In this document: one piece after another, positions 1 through 6,027 of the stretch
Numbering within the stretch: position 1 is the first letter of the stretch
Layout of the letters: every line of letters begins with the position of its first letter
Source of the DNA: Bacteroidota bacterium
GTDB taxonomy: Bacteria > Bacteroidota > Bacteroidia > Chitinophagales > Chitinophagaceae
DNA length: 6,149 bases
Reading direction: 5' to 3'
NCBI GenBank assembly: GCA_023436425.1
Contig: JAEZJD010000278.1
Location: 1-6,149 of the forward strand
Program-made: the position numbers and the translations under genes
Notes under the pieces: model-generated
Databases searched by the model: none
Told to the model about the DNA's origin: nothing
Seen by the model: only the letters and a program-made list of their open reading frames with translations

Positions 1-384
1 AAACAGAAACGACGCGAGTCCAAAGCCTTTAAAAATTATTGTATGAGAGACGAATGCACCAAGTCTGCCAAATAAGTTTGCAACAGAGGCTTCACTCGAT
101 GGACGAAACAAATCCCAAAAAGTGGTGTTCATTACCTGCGATTGATCTTCCCGCCAGGTAAAAAGATAGGATACAAATGAGACTAAAAGAAAAACGGCCA
201 CGAGTAACGAAACGGCTCCAATAATCTTCCATGTGCGTTCATCGTTCGCAAGCTTTTTCAGATCTACTTTTTCTTCCCGCTCTTTCAAAAACTTGTCAGG
301 GCTGGAGGTTTTTTGCTTTTCGGACTTAACCGGTTTTTCAGCAGCAGCCTTTGGTGGATTGGATTTTTTCAGCTTGTTAGCCAT
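1..384 (-). CDS. ftsK: DNA translocase FtsK, N-terminal part (runs off left edge)
   Basis: This is the first 128 residues of a protein that continues beyond position 1. It starts MANKLKK, and residues 1-50 form a charged, Lys/Glu/Pro-rich cytoplasmic tail. A strong membrane helix follows at about 52-75 (from TWKIIGAVSLL to VSYLF), then the segment FTWREDQSQV, a periplasmic loop, and a second hydrophobic stretch from about 106 (FGRLGAF...IFKGFGLASFLF). This order, and the wording around FTWREDQ and GRLGA...KGFG, match the four-helix membrane domain of FtsK/SpoIIIE as seen in Bacteroidota. In that family the N-terminus anchors the protein at the division septum and a distant C-terminal motor pumps chromosome ends and dimers apart. 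The motor lies outside the window, so its integrity cannot be judged. The gene is 62 nt downstream of the DUF423 gene on the same strand and has a promoter-like element just before its ATG. Identification is from recalled family resemblance. Confidence 0.85.
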   Translation of the reverse strand, partial: MANKLKKSNPPKAAAEKPVKSEKQKTSSPDKFLKEREEKVDLKKLANDERTWKIIGAVSLLVAVFLLVSFVSYLFTWREDQSQVMNTTFWDLFRPSSEASVANLFGRLGAFVSHTIIFKGFGLASFLF

Positions 385-389
385 ATAAA

Positions 390-397
390 CAAAGATA
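390..397 (-). promoter_or_regulatory. Candidate -7 promoter element for ftsK (TATCTTTG)
   Basis: Read on the minus strand, TATCTTTG fits the Bacteroidota -7 consensus TAnnTTTG exactly and ends 5 nt before the ftsK ATG. The -33 side is weak: CTG rather than TTG, 20 nt upstream. If used, transcription would begin at or within a few bases of the start codon, giving a leaderless or near-leaderless mRNA. The same 10-mer ATTATCTTTG occurs at the same distance from the gcdH ATG, which raises confidence that it is functional. Confidence 0.4.
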
Positions 398-446
398 ATA
401 TTCCGGCTGATGAAATTCAGCAGGGAAGCAGGTTTTCGGCGAAAAA

Positions 447-833
447 TTAAATTTTGGCAATGCCAATAACCAATAACAGCCAGCCAATGATAAAACAGAG
501 CCCTCCGACGGGAGTCAGGAGCGCTATTGCTGTAGGCACGACCCTGCCGGTAGCCTGTTGCGAAACAATGAAATAGAGAGATCCGGAGAAAAGAACAATG
601 CCCGCAATGAACAAAACACCGGCGTAATTCACAAATCCATTTTGCGCCTTCGCGAAAAGAATACCTGCCAATATTAAAGCGATGGCATGATAGAATTGGT
701 ACTGTACCGCAGTGTGGAATATGGCGAGGGTTTCAGCAGACACAATTTTCTTCAAACCGTGAGCGCCAAATGCACCGAGTGCGACGGCTAATCCTGCCAC
801 AATTGCACCAGCCAGTAAATAAGTTTTTTGCAT
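447..833 (-). CDS. DUF423 family small integral membrane protein
   Basis: This encodes a 128-residue, very hydrophobic protein with about four predicted membrane helices (roughly 5-22, 47-62, 68-90 and 100-125). It carries the signatures I associate with DUF423 (E. coli YgdD, B. subtilis YwdK): GAFGAHGL at 20-27, the F-H-T-A-x-x-Y-Q-x-Y-H-A segment at 39-50, FSGSLY at 82-87, TPVGG at 107-111 and a late GW at 117-118. Length is normal for the family. The molecular function of DUF423 is not established and nothing here reveals one. Its ATG lies 2 nt after the aroK stop, so it is almost certainly co-transcribed and possibly translationally coupled with aroK; ftsK follows 62 nt downstream. No Shine-Dalgarno sequence is visible. 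The family call is confident, the function is unknown. Confidence 0.88.
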   Translation of the reverse strand: MQKTYLLAGAIVAGLAVALGAFGAHGLKKIVSAETLAIFHTAVQYQFYHAIALILAGILFAKAQNGFVNYAGVLFIAGIVLFSGSLYFIVSQQATGRVVPTAIALLTPVGGLCFIIGWLLLVIGIAKI

Positions 834-835
834 AA

Positions 836-1342
836 TTATGAATGAAAGACTCTATCAACAAGTTTTTCTAAAGACACTTCGTCTTCCCTGAGAATGACGC
901 TGGCTTGTTGATAAAATATTTTTCGGTGCGACATTTTCTTTTTGATATAATCCTTCAACTCCTCATCAGGAATGGAACGAATCAACGGTCTGGCTTCTTT
1001 TTCTTTTACCAGCCTTTGATGCAGGCACTCAACAGAGCAATTAATCCAAACGGTTGTTCCCTGTCTTTTCATGTAATCAATATTGTTGAAAAAACACGGC
1101 GTGCCACCGCCACAAGCCATCACAAATCCATTGTGGCTTTCGCTCAGAATGTGAAGAAGTTCTTTTTCCAGCATGCGGAAATATTCTTCGCCTTGCTCCG
1201 CAAAGAGCTGCGCAATTTCATTGCCTTCATGTTCTACGATTTTTTCATCGAGATCGAAGAAAGGCAGGCGCAACTTCTCGCTCAGCAATTTGCCCCAATG
1301 CGTTTTGCCACAGCCCATAAACCCGATCAGGAAAATCTTCAT
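836..1342 (-). CDS. aroK: Shikimate kinase
   Basis: AroK phosphorylates shikimate at the 3-hydroxyl using ATP in the cytoplasm, a late step of the pathway to chorismate and the aromatic amino acids. The 168-residue product has all key motifs: Walker A GFMGCGKTH at 7-15, the DLD pair (D30, D32) for magnesium and shikimate, R56 in GEEYFRMLE for shikimate, the glycine triplet GGG 78-80 in CGGGTP, the lid arginine in EARPL (R118), and the C-terminal shikimate-binding arginine R140 in MSHRKIFY. Length and motif spacing are typical of single-domain bacterial shikimate kinases, with no truncation or fusion. The start codon overlaps the gcdH stop by one base (TAATG), which points to translational coupling, and DUF423 starts 2 nt after its own stop. 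A gluconate kinase is unlikely because the GGGTP and lid motifs fit shikimate kinase. Confidence 0.95.
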   Translation of the reverse strand: MKIFLIGFMGCGKTHWGKLLSEKLRLPFFDLDEKIVEHEGNEIAQLFAEQGEEYFRMLEKELLHILSESHNGFVMACGGGTPCFFNNIDYMKRQGTTVWINCSVECLHQRLVKEKEARPLIRSIPDEELKDYIKKKMSHRKIFYQQASVILREDEVSLEKLVDRVFHS

Positions 1343-2520
1343 TATTTAAAAGCGTTTAACCCTGTCACGTCCATCCCGGTTATTAGTAAGTGAACATCGT
1401 GAGTACCTTCGTAAGTAATTACACTTTCAAGGTTCATCATGTGACGCATAATTGAGTACTCTCCCGTAATACCCATCCCGCCCAACATTTGCCTGGCATC
1501 ACGTGCAATGTTTGTAGCTATTTCGCATGAGTTACGCTTCGCCATGCTCACCTGTTGTGGCGTCGCCCTGCCTTCGTTCATCAGAGACCCTAACCGCCAC
1601 ACGAGCAATTGCGCTTTTGTAATTTCTGTAATCATTTCCGCTAGCTTTTTTTGCTGCAACTGAAAGCCACCGATAGGTCTGTCGAATTGTACCCTTTCCT
1701 TACTATATCGTAAAGCCGTGTCGTAACAATCCATTGCCGCACCCAGCGCACCCCAGGAGATTCCGTAACGGGCTTTTGTCAAACATCCCAGCGGTCCTTT
1801 CAATCCCTTCACCGTCCGGAATATATTTTCCTTCGGCACTTTCACATTATCAAACACCAATTCGCCTGTGGCTGATGCCCGCAGGCTCCACTTACCGTGA
1901 GTAGTCGGCGTTGTGAAACCTTCCATTCCGCGTTCAACGATCAGTCCGCGTATATCGCCATTTTCATCCTTTGCCCATACCACGGCCACTTGCGCATAAG
2001 GAGCATTGCTGATCCACATCTTACTTCCATTAAGCACTACATAGTCGCCAGCATCGCGAAAATTGGTGAGCATGCCTGCAGGATTACTTCCAAAATCAGG
2101 CTCTGTTAATCCAAAACAACCCAGCCATTCGCCGGTAGCCAATTTTGGTAAATACTTTTTCTTCTGCTCTTCACTTCCATAAGCATGAATCGGATACATT
2201 ACCAAAGAACCCTGTACCGACGCTGTAGACCGAACGCCACTGTCGCCGCGTTCCAATTCCTGCATCATCAATCCATAACTTATATAATCCAGCCCGCCGC
2301 CGCCGTATTCTTCAGGAATCGTGGGACCAAAACAACCAAGCTCGCCCAACTGCTTTACAATTTGTTCGGGAAACGCTGCCCTCTGAGCATAATCCTCTAT
2401 TATAGGAGAAATCTCTTTCTTTACATAGCTGCGCACCGCATCACGAATATGTTTTTGTTCATCTGTAAGTAGCTCGTCTACAAGAAAATAATCAGGTGAT
2501 TGAAACAGGTCTGTTGCCAT
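1342..2520 (-). CDS. gcdH: Glutaryl-CoA dehydrogenase (acyl-CoA dehydrogenase family)
   Basis: This FAD flavoprotein oxidises and decarboxylates glutaryl-CoA to crotonyl-CoA in lysine and tryptophan breakdown. From the chosen start (MATDLFQSPDYF) it is 392 residues, the usual length. It has the N-terminal helical domain, the flavin/substrate segment CFGLTEPDFGSNP at 135-147, the WISN loop at 169-172, RYSKERVQF at 271-279, the C-terminal LGGMGITGEY at 346-355, and the catalytic base Glu371 in TYEGTHD. Glu90 and Arg97 in ELERGDSGVRS match the human residues Glu87 and Arg94 that handle the glutaryl carboxylate, favouring glutaryl-CoA over a plain acyl-CoA substrate. An in-frame ATG at 2685 would add 55 residues of unrelated sequence across the divergent promoter region, so the internal ATG is preferred; a -7-like element also lies 5 nt before it. 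First gene of the gcdH-aroK-DUF423 cluster. No other glutarate-pathway genes are in view. Confidence 0.92.
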   Translation of the reverse strand: MATDLFQSPDYFLVDELLTDEQKHIRDAVRSYVKKEISPIIEDYAQRAAFPEQIVKQLGELGCFGPTIPEEYGGGGLDYISYGLMMQELERGDSGVRSTASVQGSLVMYPIHAYGSEEQKKKYLPKLATGEWLGCFGLTEPDFGSNPAGMLTNFRDAGDYVVLNGSKMWISNAPYAQVAVVWAKDENGDIRGLIVERGMEGFTTPTTHGKWSLRASATGELVFDNVKVPKENIFRTVKGLKGPLGCLTKARYGISWGALGAAMDCYDTALRYSKERVQFDRPIGGFQLQQKKLAEMITEITKAQLLVWRLGSLMNEGRATPQQVSMAKRNSCEIATNIARDARQMLGGMGITGEYSIMRHMMNLESVITYEGTHDVHLLITGMDVTGLNAFK

Positions 2521-2525
2521 GAAGG

Positions 2526-2533
2526 CAAAGATA
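2526..2533 (-). promoter_or_regulatory. Candidate -7 promoter element for gcdH (TATCTTTG)
   Basis: On the minus strand TATCTTTG matches TAnnTTTG exactly and ends 5 nt before the preferred gcdH ATG. The nearest upstream TTG is 25 nt away, longer than the usual spacing of about 19-21; a CTG sits 18 nt away. Use of this element would place the transcription start close to the ATG. That supports the shorter 392-residue protein and excludes the 55-residue extension. Confidence 0.42.
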
Positions 2534-2558
2534 ATCGGAACCACGATTGAGCAGGTTT

Positions 2559-2572
2559 CAACAATTATGTTG
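2559..2572. repeat. Short inverted repeat CAACA-ATTA-TGTTG
   Basis: Two perfect 5-base arms are separated by 4 bases in the divergent promoter region, upstream of the gcdH -7-like element. It could be a small operator half-site pair or chance; nothing else distinguishes the two. Confidence 0.25.
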
Positions 2573-2614
2573 CATGACTTTGTTGTGTGGTTCGGCACTA
2601 CTATGAAGCTTTCG

Positions 2615-2647
2615 TTGCGACGCTCCGTTCGACGTTTAGTAATTTTG
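2615..2647 (+). promoter_or_regulatory. Candidate promoter for pdhC (TTG, 22 nt, TAATTTTG)
   Basis: TAATTTTG at 2640-2647 is an exact match to the Bacteroidota -7 consensus TAnnTTTG, and TTG at 2615-2617 is a plausible -33 element with a slightly long 22-nt spacer. It would start transcription near 2652-2655, leaving a leader of about 90 nt before the pdhC ATG at 2746. A weaker alternative is TAATTTCG at 2717-2724, one mismatch from consensus and closer to the gene. Confidence 0.4.
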
Positions 2648-2700
2648 CTGAGCAAGCAACTGCAATTAGGAGAGAAGTCAATCAACCCGCATCAATTTGC

Positions 2701-2717
2701 AAAGCGAAATTTGCTTT
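2701..2717. repeat. Near-perfect 17-bp palindrome upstream of pdhC
   Basis: AAAGCGAAATTTGCTTT reads the same on both strands at 7 of 8 symmetric pairs around its central base; the outer five bases of each arm are perfectly complementary. It begins 45 nt before the pdhC ATG and its last base overlaps the alternative -7 element at 2717-2724. The symmetry suits a dimeric regulator. If transcription starts near 2652 it would lie in the leader instead. Confidence 0.35.
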
Positions 2718-2745
2718 AATTTCGGCGCTCATTAAACTGTACGAA

Positions 2746-4437
2746 ATGGCTGAAGTGATTCTGATGCCGCGGCTGAGCGATACAATGACCGAGGGTGTCA
2801 TAGCAGCATGGCACAAGAAAATTGGCGACACGGTAAAGAAAGGAGACGTGCTGGCGGAGATAGAAACGGACAAGGCTACCATGGAGTTGGAAAGCTATAA
2901 AGATGGAACTCTTTTACACATAGGAGGCGACAAAGGAGCAAAAATTCAGGTAGACGATTTGCTTGCAGTGCTAGGCAATCCTGGCGAAGACATTTCGCAG
3001 TTTACTTCCGCAAAATCAGCTGGCGAAAGCAATAGAGCGCCTGAGCAAAACACTAAAAAACCTTCTGCAGATCAGCAAAAACCCGAACCCGCGACAACAC
3101 AGCAATCAACCAATGCAGGTGGTGGCGAATCAGCCATTGACATCAGCAAAATGGATGAAGTTGTATTGATGCCTCGCCTTAGCGATACCATGACTGAAGG
3201 CGTGATTGCGGCCTGGCACAAGAATATCGGCGACGACGTGAAGAAAGGTGACGTGCTGGCAGACATTGAAACCGATAAAGCTACAATGGAGTTGGAGAGC
3301 TATAAAAACGGAAAGCTGCTTTACCAGGGAGCGAAAGCAGGAGAAAAAATTGCCGTGAACGACTTGCTTTGCATCATTGGAGAAGAAGGAAAAGTGGATG
3401 TAAACGCGATTGCCAATGCAGTGAAAGGAAATGCAGGCAACAATGCGCCGGCAGAGAAGTCAGAGGCTCCTGCTCAAGTAAATGATAATGAGCAAAAAAC
3501 CGGACAAGGAACACAACAACAGGCACCGCAGGCGACGGTACAAGCGGCGGCAGATGGTCGCGTGAAAGCTTCTCCGCTAGCGAAAAAATTGGCCAGGGAG
3601 AAAGGCATCAACCTGGCCGAAGTACAAGGGAGCGGCGATAATGGTCGCATTGTTAAAAACGACATTGACAAATTTGTTCCTGCGCCACAATCTTCTGCAA
3701 AAGAAAAACAAGAGGTAACGGGTGCAGCACCAGCCCTTCAAAACATTAATGGTGAGGAAGGCTATACAGATTCTAATCTGTCACAGATCCGAACAGTTAT
3801 TGCGAGGCGATTAGGTGAAAGCAAGTTCAGTGCGCCGCACTTCTACCTCACCATGGAGATAAACATGGACAACGCTATCACTGCCAGAACCCAGATGAAT
3901 GAGGTCAGTGATGTGAAGATTTCTTTCAATGACCTGATTGTGAAAGCTGCAGCGATGGCGCTCCGGAAGCACCCTGCCGTAAACAGCTCCTGGATGGGAG
4001 ATTTCATTCGACAGTACCATCATATTCACATTGGAGTGGCTGTGGCTATTGAAGACGGATTAATTGTACCCGTGATTCGTTTTGCAGATCAAAAAACATT
4101 GAGTCAAATAGCTTCAGAGAGCAAAGAACTTTCTGGAAAAGCACGAAACAAAAAGCTTCAGCCAAACGAATTCACCGGCAACACCTTTACGATTTCTAAT
4201 CTGGGGATGATGGATATCGATGAATTTACCGCCATCATCAATCCGCCAGACAGTGCAATTATGGCTGTGGGCAGAATAAAAGAAATTGTGGTGAAAAAAG
4301 ATGACGGCTTTGGTGTAAGCAACGTAATGAAAATCACTCTGAGCTGCGATCATAGAAGCGTTGATGGCGCAGTAGGTGCATCATTCCTGCAAACGTTTAA
4401 AAAATATTTGGAGAATCCCGTTACGATGCTGGTTTGA
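2746..4437 (+). CDS. pdhC: Pyruvate dehydrogenase E2, dihydrolipoamide acetyltransferase, two lipoyl domains
   Basis: E2 is the core of the pyruvate dehydrogenase complex and transfers the acetyl group from lipoamide to CoA. From MAEVILMPRL it is 563 residues. Order: lipoyl domain 1 (about 1-80, lipoylated Lys43 in TDKATMELES), a Gln/Pro/Ala/Lys-rich linker, lipoyl domain 2 (about 137-214, Lys178), a second Ala/Gln/Pro linker, the peripheral subunit-binding domain (about 272-310, KASPLAKKLA...GRIVKNDID) and the catalytic domain (about 343-563), ending with the active-site motif DHRSVDG (His536, Asp540). SKFSAPHFYLTMEINMD at 359-375 resembles pyruvate-type E2 rather than 2-oxoglutarate or branched-chain E2. 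An in-frame ATG at 2587 would add 53 residues unlike any lipoyl enzyme, through the promoter region; rejected. No E1 or E3 gene is adjacent, so those subunits must be encoded elsewhere. Its stop abuts the stop of the convergent peptidase gene. Confidence 0.95.
   Translation: MAEVILMPRLSDTMTEGVIAAWHKKIGDTVKKGDVLAEIETDKATMELESYKDGTLLHIGGDKGAKIQVDDLLAVLGNPGEDISQFTSAKSAGESNRAPEQNTKKPSADQQKPEPATTQQSTNAGGGESAIDISKMDEVVLMPRLSDTMTEGVIAAWHKNIGDDVKKGDVLADIETDKATMELESYKNGKLLYQGAKAGEKIAVNDLLCIIGEEGKVDVNAIANAVKGNAGNNAPAEKSEAPAQVNDNEQKTGQGTQQQAPQATVQAAADGRVKASPLAKKLAREKGINLAEVQGSGDNGRIVKNDIDKFVPAPQSSAKEKQEVTGAAPALQNINGEEGYTDSNLSQIRTVIARRLGESKFSAPHFYLTMEINMDNAITARTQMNEVSDVKISFNDLIVKAAAMALRKHPAVNSSWMGDFIRQYHHIHIGVAVAIEDGLIVPVIRFADQKTLSQIASESKELSGKARNKKLQPNEFTGNTFTISNLGMMDIDEFTAIINPPDSAIMAVGRIKEIVVKKDDGFGVSNVMKITLSCDHRSVDGAVGASFLQTFKKYLENPVTMLV
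2752..2916 (+). repeat. Lipoyl-domain coding repeat, copy 1
   Basis: These 55 codons (pdhC residues 3-57) encode the first half of lipoyl domain 1 around Lys43. They align without gaps to copy 2 at 3157-3321: 49 of 55 residues are identical, but 25 of those 49 use a different synonymous codon. Confidence 0.9.
3157..3321 (+). repeat. Lipoyl-domain coding repeat, copy 2
   Basis: These codons (pdhC residues 138-192) encode the equivalent part of lipoyl domain 2 around Lys178. The six residue differences from copy 1 are I/V, K/N, T/D, E/D, D/N and T/K. The distance from copy 1 is set by a linker rich in Gln, Pro, Ala and Lys. Confidence 0.9.
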
Positions 4438-4440
4438 TCA
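4435..4440. other. Back-to-back stop codons of convergent genes (TGATCA)
   Basis: The pdhC stop TGA (4435-4437) is followed at once by the reverse complement of the peptidase stop TGA (4438-4440), making the palindrome TGATCA. There is no intergenic base, so any terminator for either gene must lie inside the other's coding sequence, and the two transcripts must overlap at their 3' ends. Confidence 0.95.
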
Positions 4441-6003
4441 TTTCACTTGCTCAAACAGCAGCGACACGTTTGGATCTAATTCGATTTTGACCGGCTTTGC
4501 AGGCAGGTCGATTTTGAATTCAGTTTGTTTTGCATTCACTGTCAATCTCTGCATTGTCACTTTGCCGTCTGCAGTGCTGATAGCTATTTCCAACGGAAAA
4601 GCATACAAGTGATCTGCAACCTGAATTAGTTTTCCTTTTATCTCATTGCCATCTTCTTTCCACTCAAACCTTAATTGTGGAATGCCCGGCATAAAAAGCC
4701 ATTGATTGAAAAACCGGCTCAAATCCTTGCCGGAAACTGCTTCAGCTACTGCCTGAAAGTCGCGTGTGTCAGCATTAGAACCTTTGTAGCGGTGATAATA
4801 TCCTTGAAGGATTTTACGAAAAACTGAATCGCCCACTTCGTTTCGCAACATGTGCAAAACCCACGATCCTTTCTGATAACTATTTGCATTCAACAGAGAC
4901 ATTAAATCACCTGTGGAATCAATCACAGGCTGATTTTTGTTTTTTATAAATTCGATAACGGCTGTACGCTCTTTCGCCAGTCGGTTCAGCATTTGATCTT
5001 TACCATACTTCTGCTCAAAATAGATGTCGGTAAGGTATGTGGCGAATCCCTCGCTTAACCAAAGATGTGCAAATGTCTTCTCTGACGCCATATCGCCAAA
5101 CCACTGATGCGCAATCTCGTGAACTACAGTCGGTTCCGAAGTTCTTTTACCGGTTACGGATTCTTCTGCATAAAAAATTGCGCTTGCATTTTCCATTCCT
5201 CCAAAAACTGTGGTTGACTGGACATTTGCTAATTTCTCAAATGGAAAAGGTGCAATGTAGCTCGAAAAAAATTGCACTATTTCCGGAGCAATTGCATAAT
5301 CAAAAAATCCAGCAGCACTGTCCCGCGGATACACCCAGGCGCTTACCGGAATTGGATCACTGGTATAGGTTTTCACCGCAAAGTCTGCTGCCCCGATTAC
5401 CATAATTTTTGTTGGGATTGGAATATCTTCTTTCCAGTGGGTTCGCTTTGCATCACCTGTAATTTGTTCACTCACCTTCAATCCGTTTCCCATTACCTTG
5501 TATTGGATCGGAGCGGTAACAATAAATTCAACTGAAGCTTTGTCCCACGGAACGTCATGGCACGGAATCCAATTGTGCGCACGGTTTGGCCAATTGTCTG
5601 AGAAAAACGTGCGATCTCCAAACTTGTTTTTCGAAATAATTAATCCATCGTCCGGAGTGCCCATGTATTCAATTTCATACGTATGCACTTCACCTGTTTT
5701 CACAGGTCTGTTCAAATAAATTGATAGCAAATCATTGTTGTGCGTGGTTTTAAACGTCTCGTTGTTTTCATTGACGTTGAATACTACCATACCATTTTTG
5801 GTGTCAAACGAAGAAAGATCAAAATGAACTTGCGAAGCATCTTCCGTGAATCGAACCGTAATGCTTGCTTTTCCTGTTATCGCATCCGTGTTGTCCGACA
5901 ACTGTATTTCAAAGCGATAGTGCTGAACGTCAATACCGGTTTGTGCAGAAGCAAGGGAATGAAGAACAAACAGCGAAAGCAGGAATCTAAACTTCAAAAC
6001 CAT
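4438..6003 (-). CDS. Secreted M1 family zinc metallopeptidase (aminopeptidase)
   Basis: This 521-residue protein belongs to the gluzincin aminopeptidases, which remove N-terminal amino acids from peptides. Residues 1-20 (MVLKFRFLLSLFVLHSLASA) look like a Sec signal peptide with cleavage after ASA, so it should act in the periplasm or outside. An N-terminal beta domain (about 23-210) precedes the catalytic domain. That domain has the exopeptidase motif GGMEN at 268-272, HEIAH at 295-299 (zinc ligands His295 and His299, base Glu296), the third ligand Glu318 in LWLSEGFATY exactly 18 residues after His299, and a likely transition-state tyrosine, Tyr376, in SYQKGSWVLHMLR. A short beta-rich tail (about 442-521) follows, without the large C-terminal helical domain of PepN or ERAP1. 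No obvious type IX secretion or sorting tail is visible. The exact specificity cannot be read from sequence. The ATG is 24 nt after the upstream gene's stop, so they are probably co-transcribed. Confidence 0.93.
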   Translation of the reverse strand: MVLKFRFLLSLFVLHSLASAQTGIDVQHYRFEIQLSDNTDAITGKASITVRFTEDASQVHFDLSSFDTKNGMVVFNVNENNETFKTTHNNDLLSIYLNRPVKTGEVHTYEIEYMGTPDDGLIISKNKFGDRTFFSDNWPNRAHNWIPCHDVPWDKASVEFIVTAPIQYKVMGNGLKVSEQITGDAKRTHWKEDIPIPTKIMVIGAADFAVKTYTSDPIPVSAWVYPRDSAAGFFDYAIAPEIVQFFSSYIAPFPFEKLANVQSTTVFGGMENASAIFYAEESVTGKRTSEPTVVHEIAHQWFGDMASEKTFAHLWLSEGFATYLTDIYFEQKYGKDQMLNRLAKERTAVIEFIKNKNQPVIDSTGDLMSLLNANSYQKGSWVLHMLRNEVGDSVFRKILQGYYHRYKGSNADTRDFQAVAEAVSGKDLSRFFNQWLFMPGIPQLRFEWKEDGNEIKGKLIQVADHLYAFPLEIAISTADGKVTMQRLTVNAKQTEFKIDLPAKPVKIELDPNVSLLFEQVK

Positions 6004-6027
6004 GATCCAAATTATTTAGGTGACGGC

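Larger units (their letters stand above)
2521..2745. other. Divergent intergenic region between gcdH and pdhC
   Basis: This 225-nt stretch is the only sizeable non-coding part of the window. It must hold the promoters for gcdH (leftward) and pdhC (rightward). It contains a TATCTTTG element facing gcdH at 2526-2533, a small inverted repeat at 2559-2572, a TTG/TAATTTTG pair facing pdhC at 2615-2647, two similar short direct repeats (CGTTGCGACG at 2613-2622 and CGTTCGACG at 2626-2634), and a near-perfect 17-bp palindrome at 2701-2717. Open reading frames cross it on both strands, but they are upstream read-through of the two flanking genes and their translations resemble no family I know. Confidence 0.75.

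Noticed and set aside
268..284. Charged, low-complexity start of FtsK considered as a sign of a wrong frame
   Set aside because: A Lys/Glu-rich cytoplasmic tail before the first membrane helix is common in FtsK proteins, and the frame stays open through both hydrophobic segments.
406..421. A 5-bp stem with a 6-nt loop between DUF423 and ftsK, considered as a terminator
   Set aside because: The stem GCTGA/TCAGC is short and is not followed by a run of T on the minus strand, so it is unlikely to terminate transcription.
905..1393. A 162-codon plus-strand open frame antisense to aroK
   Set aside because: It lies almost wholly opposite aroK, which has every catalytic motif, and its translation looks like no known protein; it is a shadow frame.
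2521..2685. A 55-residue N-terminal extension of gcdH from an ATG at 2685
   Set aside because: The added residues resemble no acyl-CoA dehydrogenase, the internal start MATDLFQSPDY gives the normal family length, and the extension would cross the promoter elements of both divergent genes.
2587..2745. A 53-residue N-terminal extension of pdhC from an ATG at 2587
   Set aside because: E2 proteins normally begin right at the first lipoyl domain (MAEVILMPRL here), and the extra sequence has no lipoyl, targeting or membrane features.
2682..3266. Two similar minus-strand frames with a repeated S-T-S-P-F-F-T motif
   Set aside because: Their similarity comes from being antisense to the two lipoyl-domain repeats of pdhC, not from a separate gene family.
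6008..6015. TAATTTG just before the M1 peptidase ATG as a promoter
   Set aside because: It is one base short of the TAnnTTTG spacing and the upstream gene ends only 24 nt away, so co-transcription is the simpler reading; kept only as a weak parallel in the leaderless finding.
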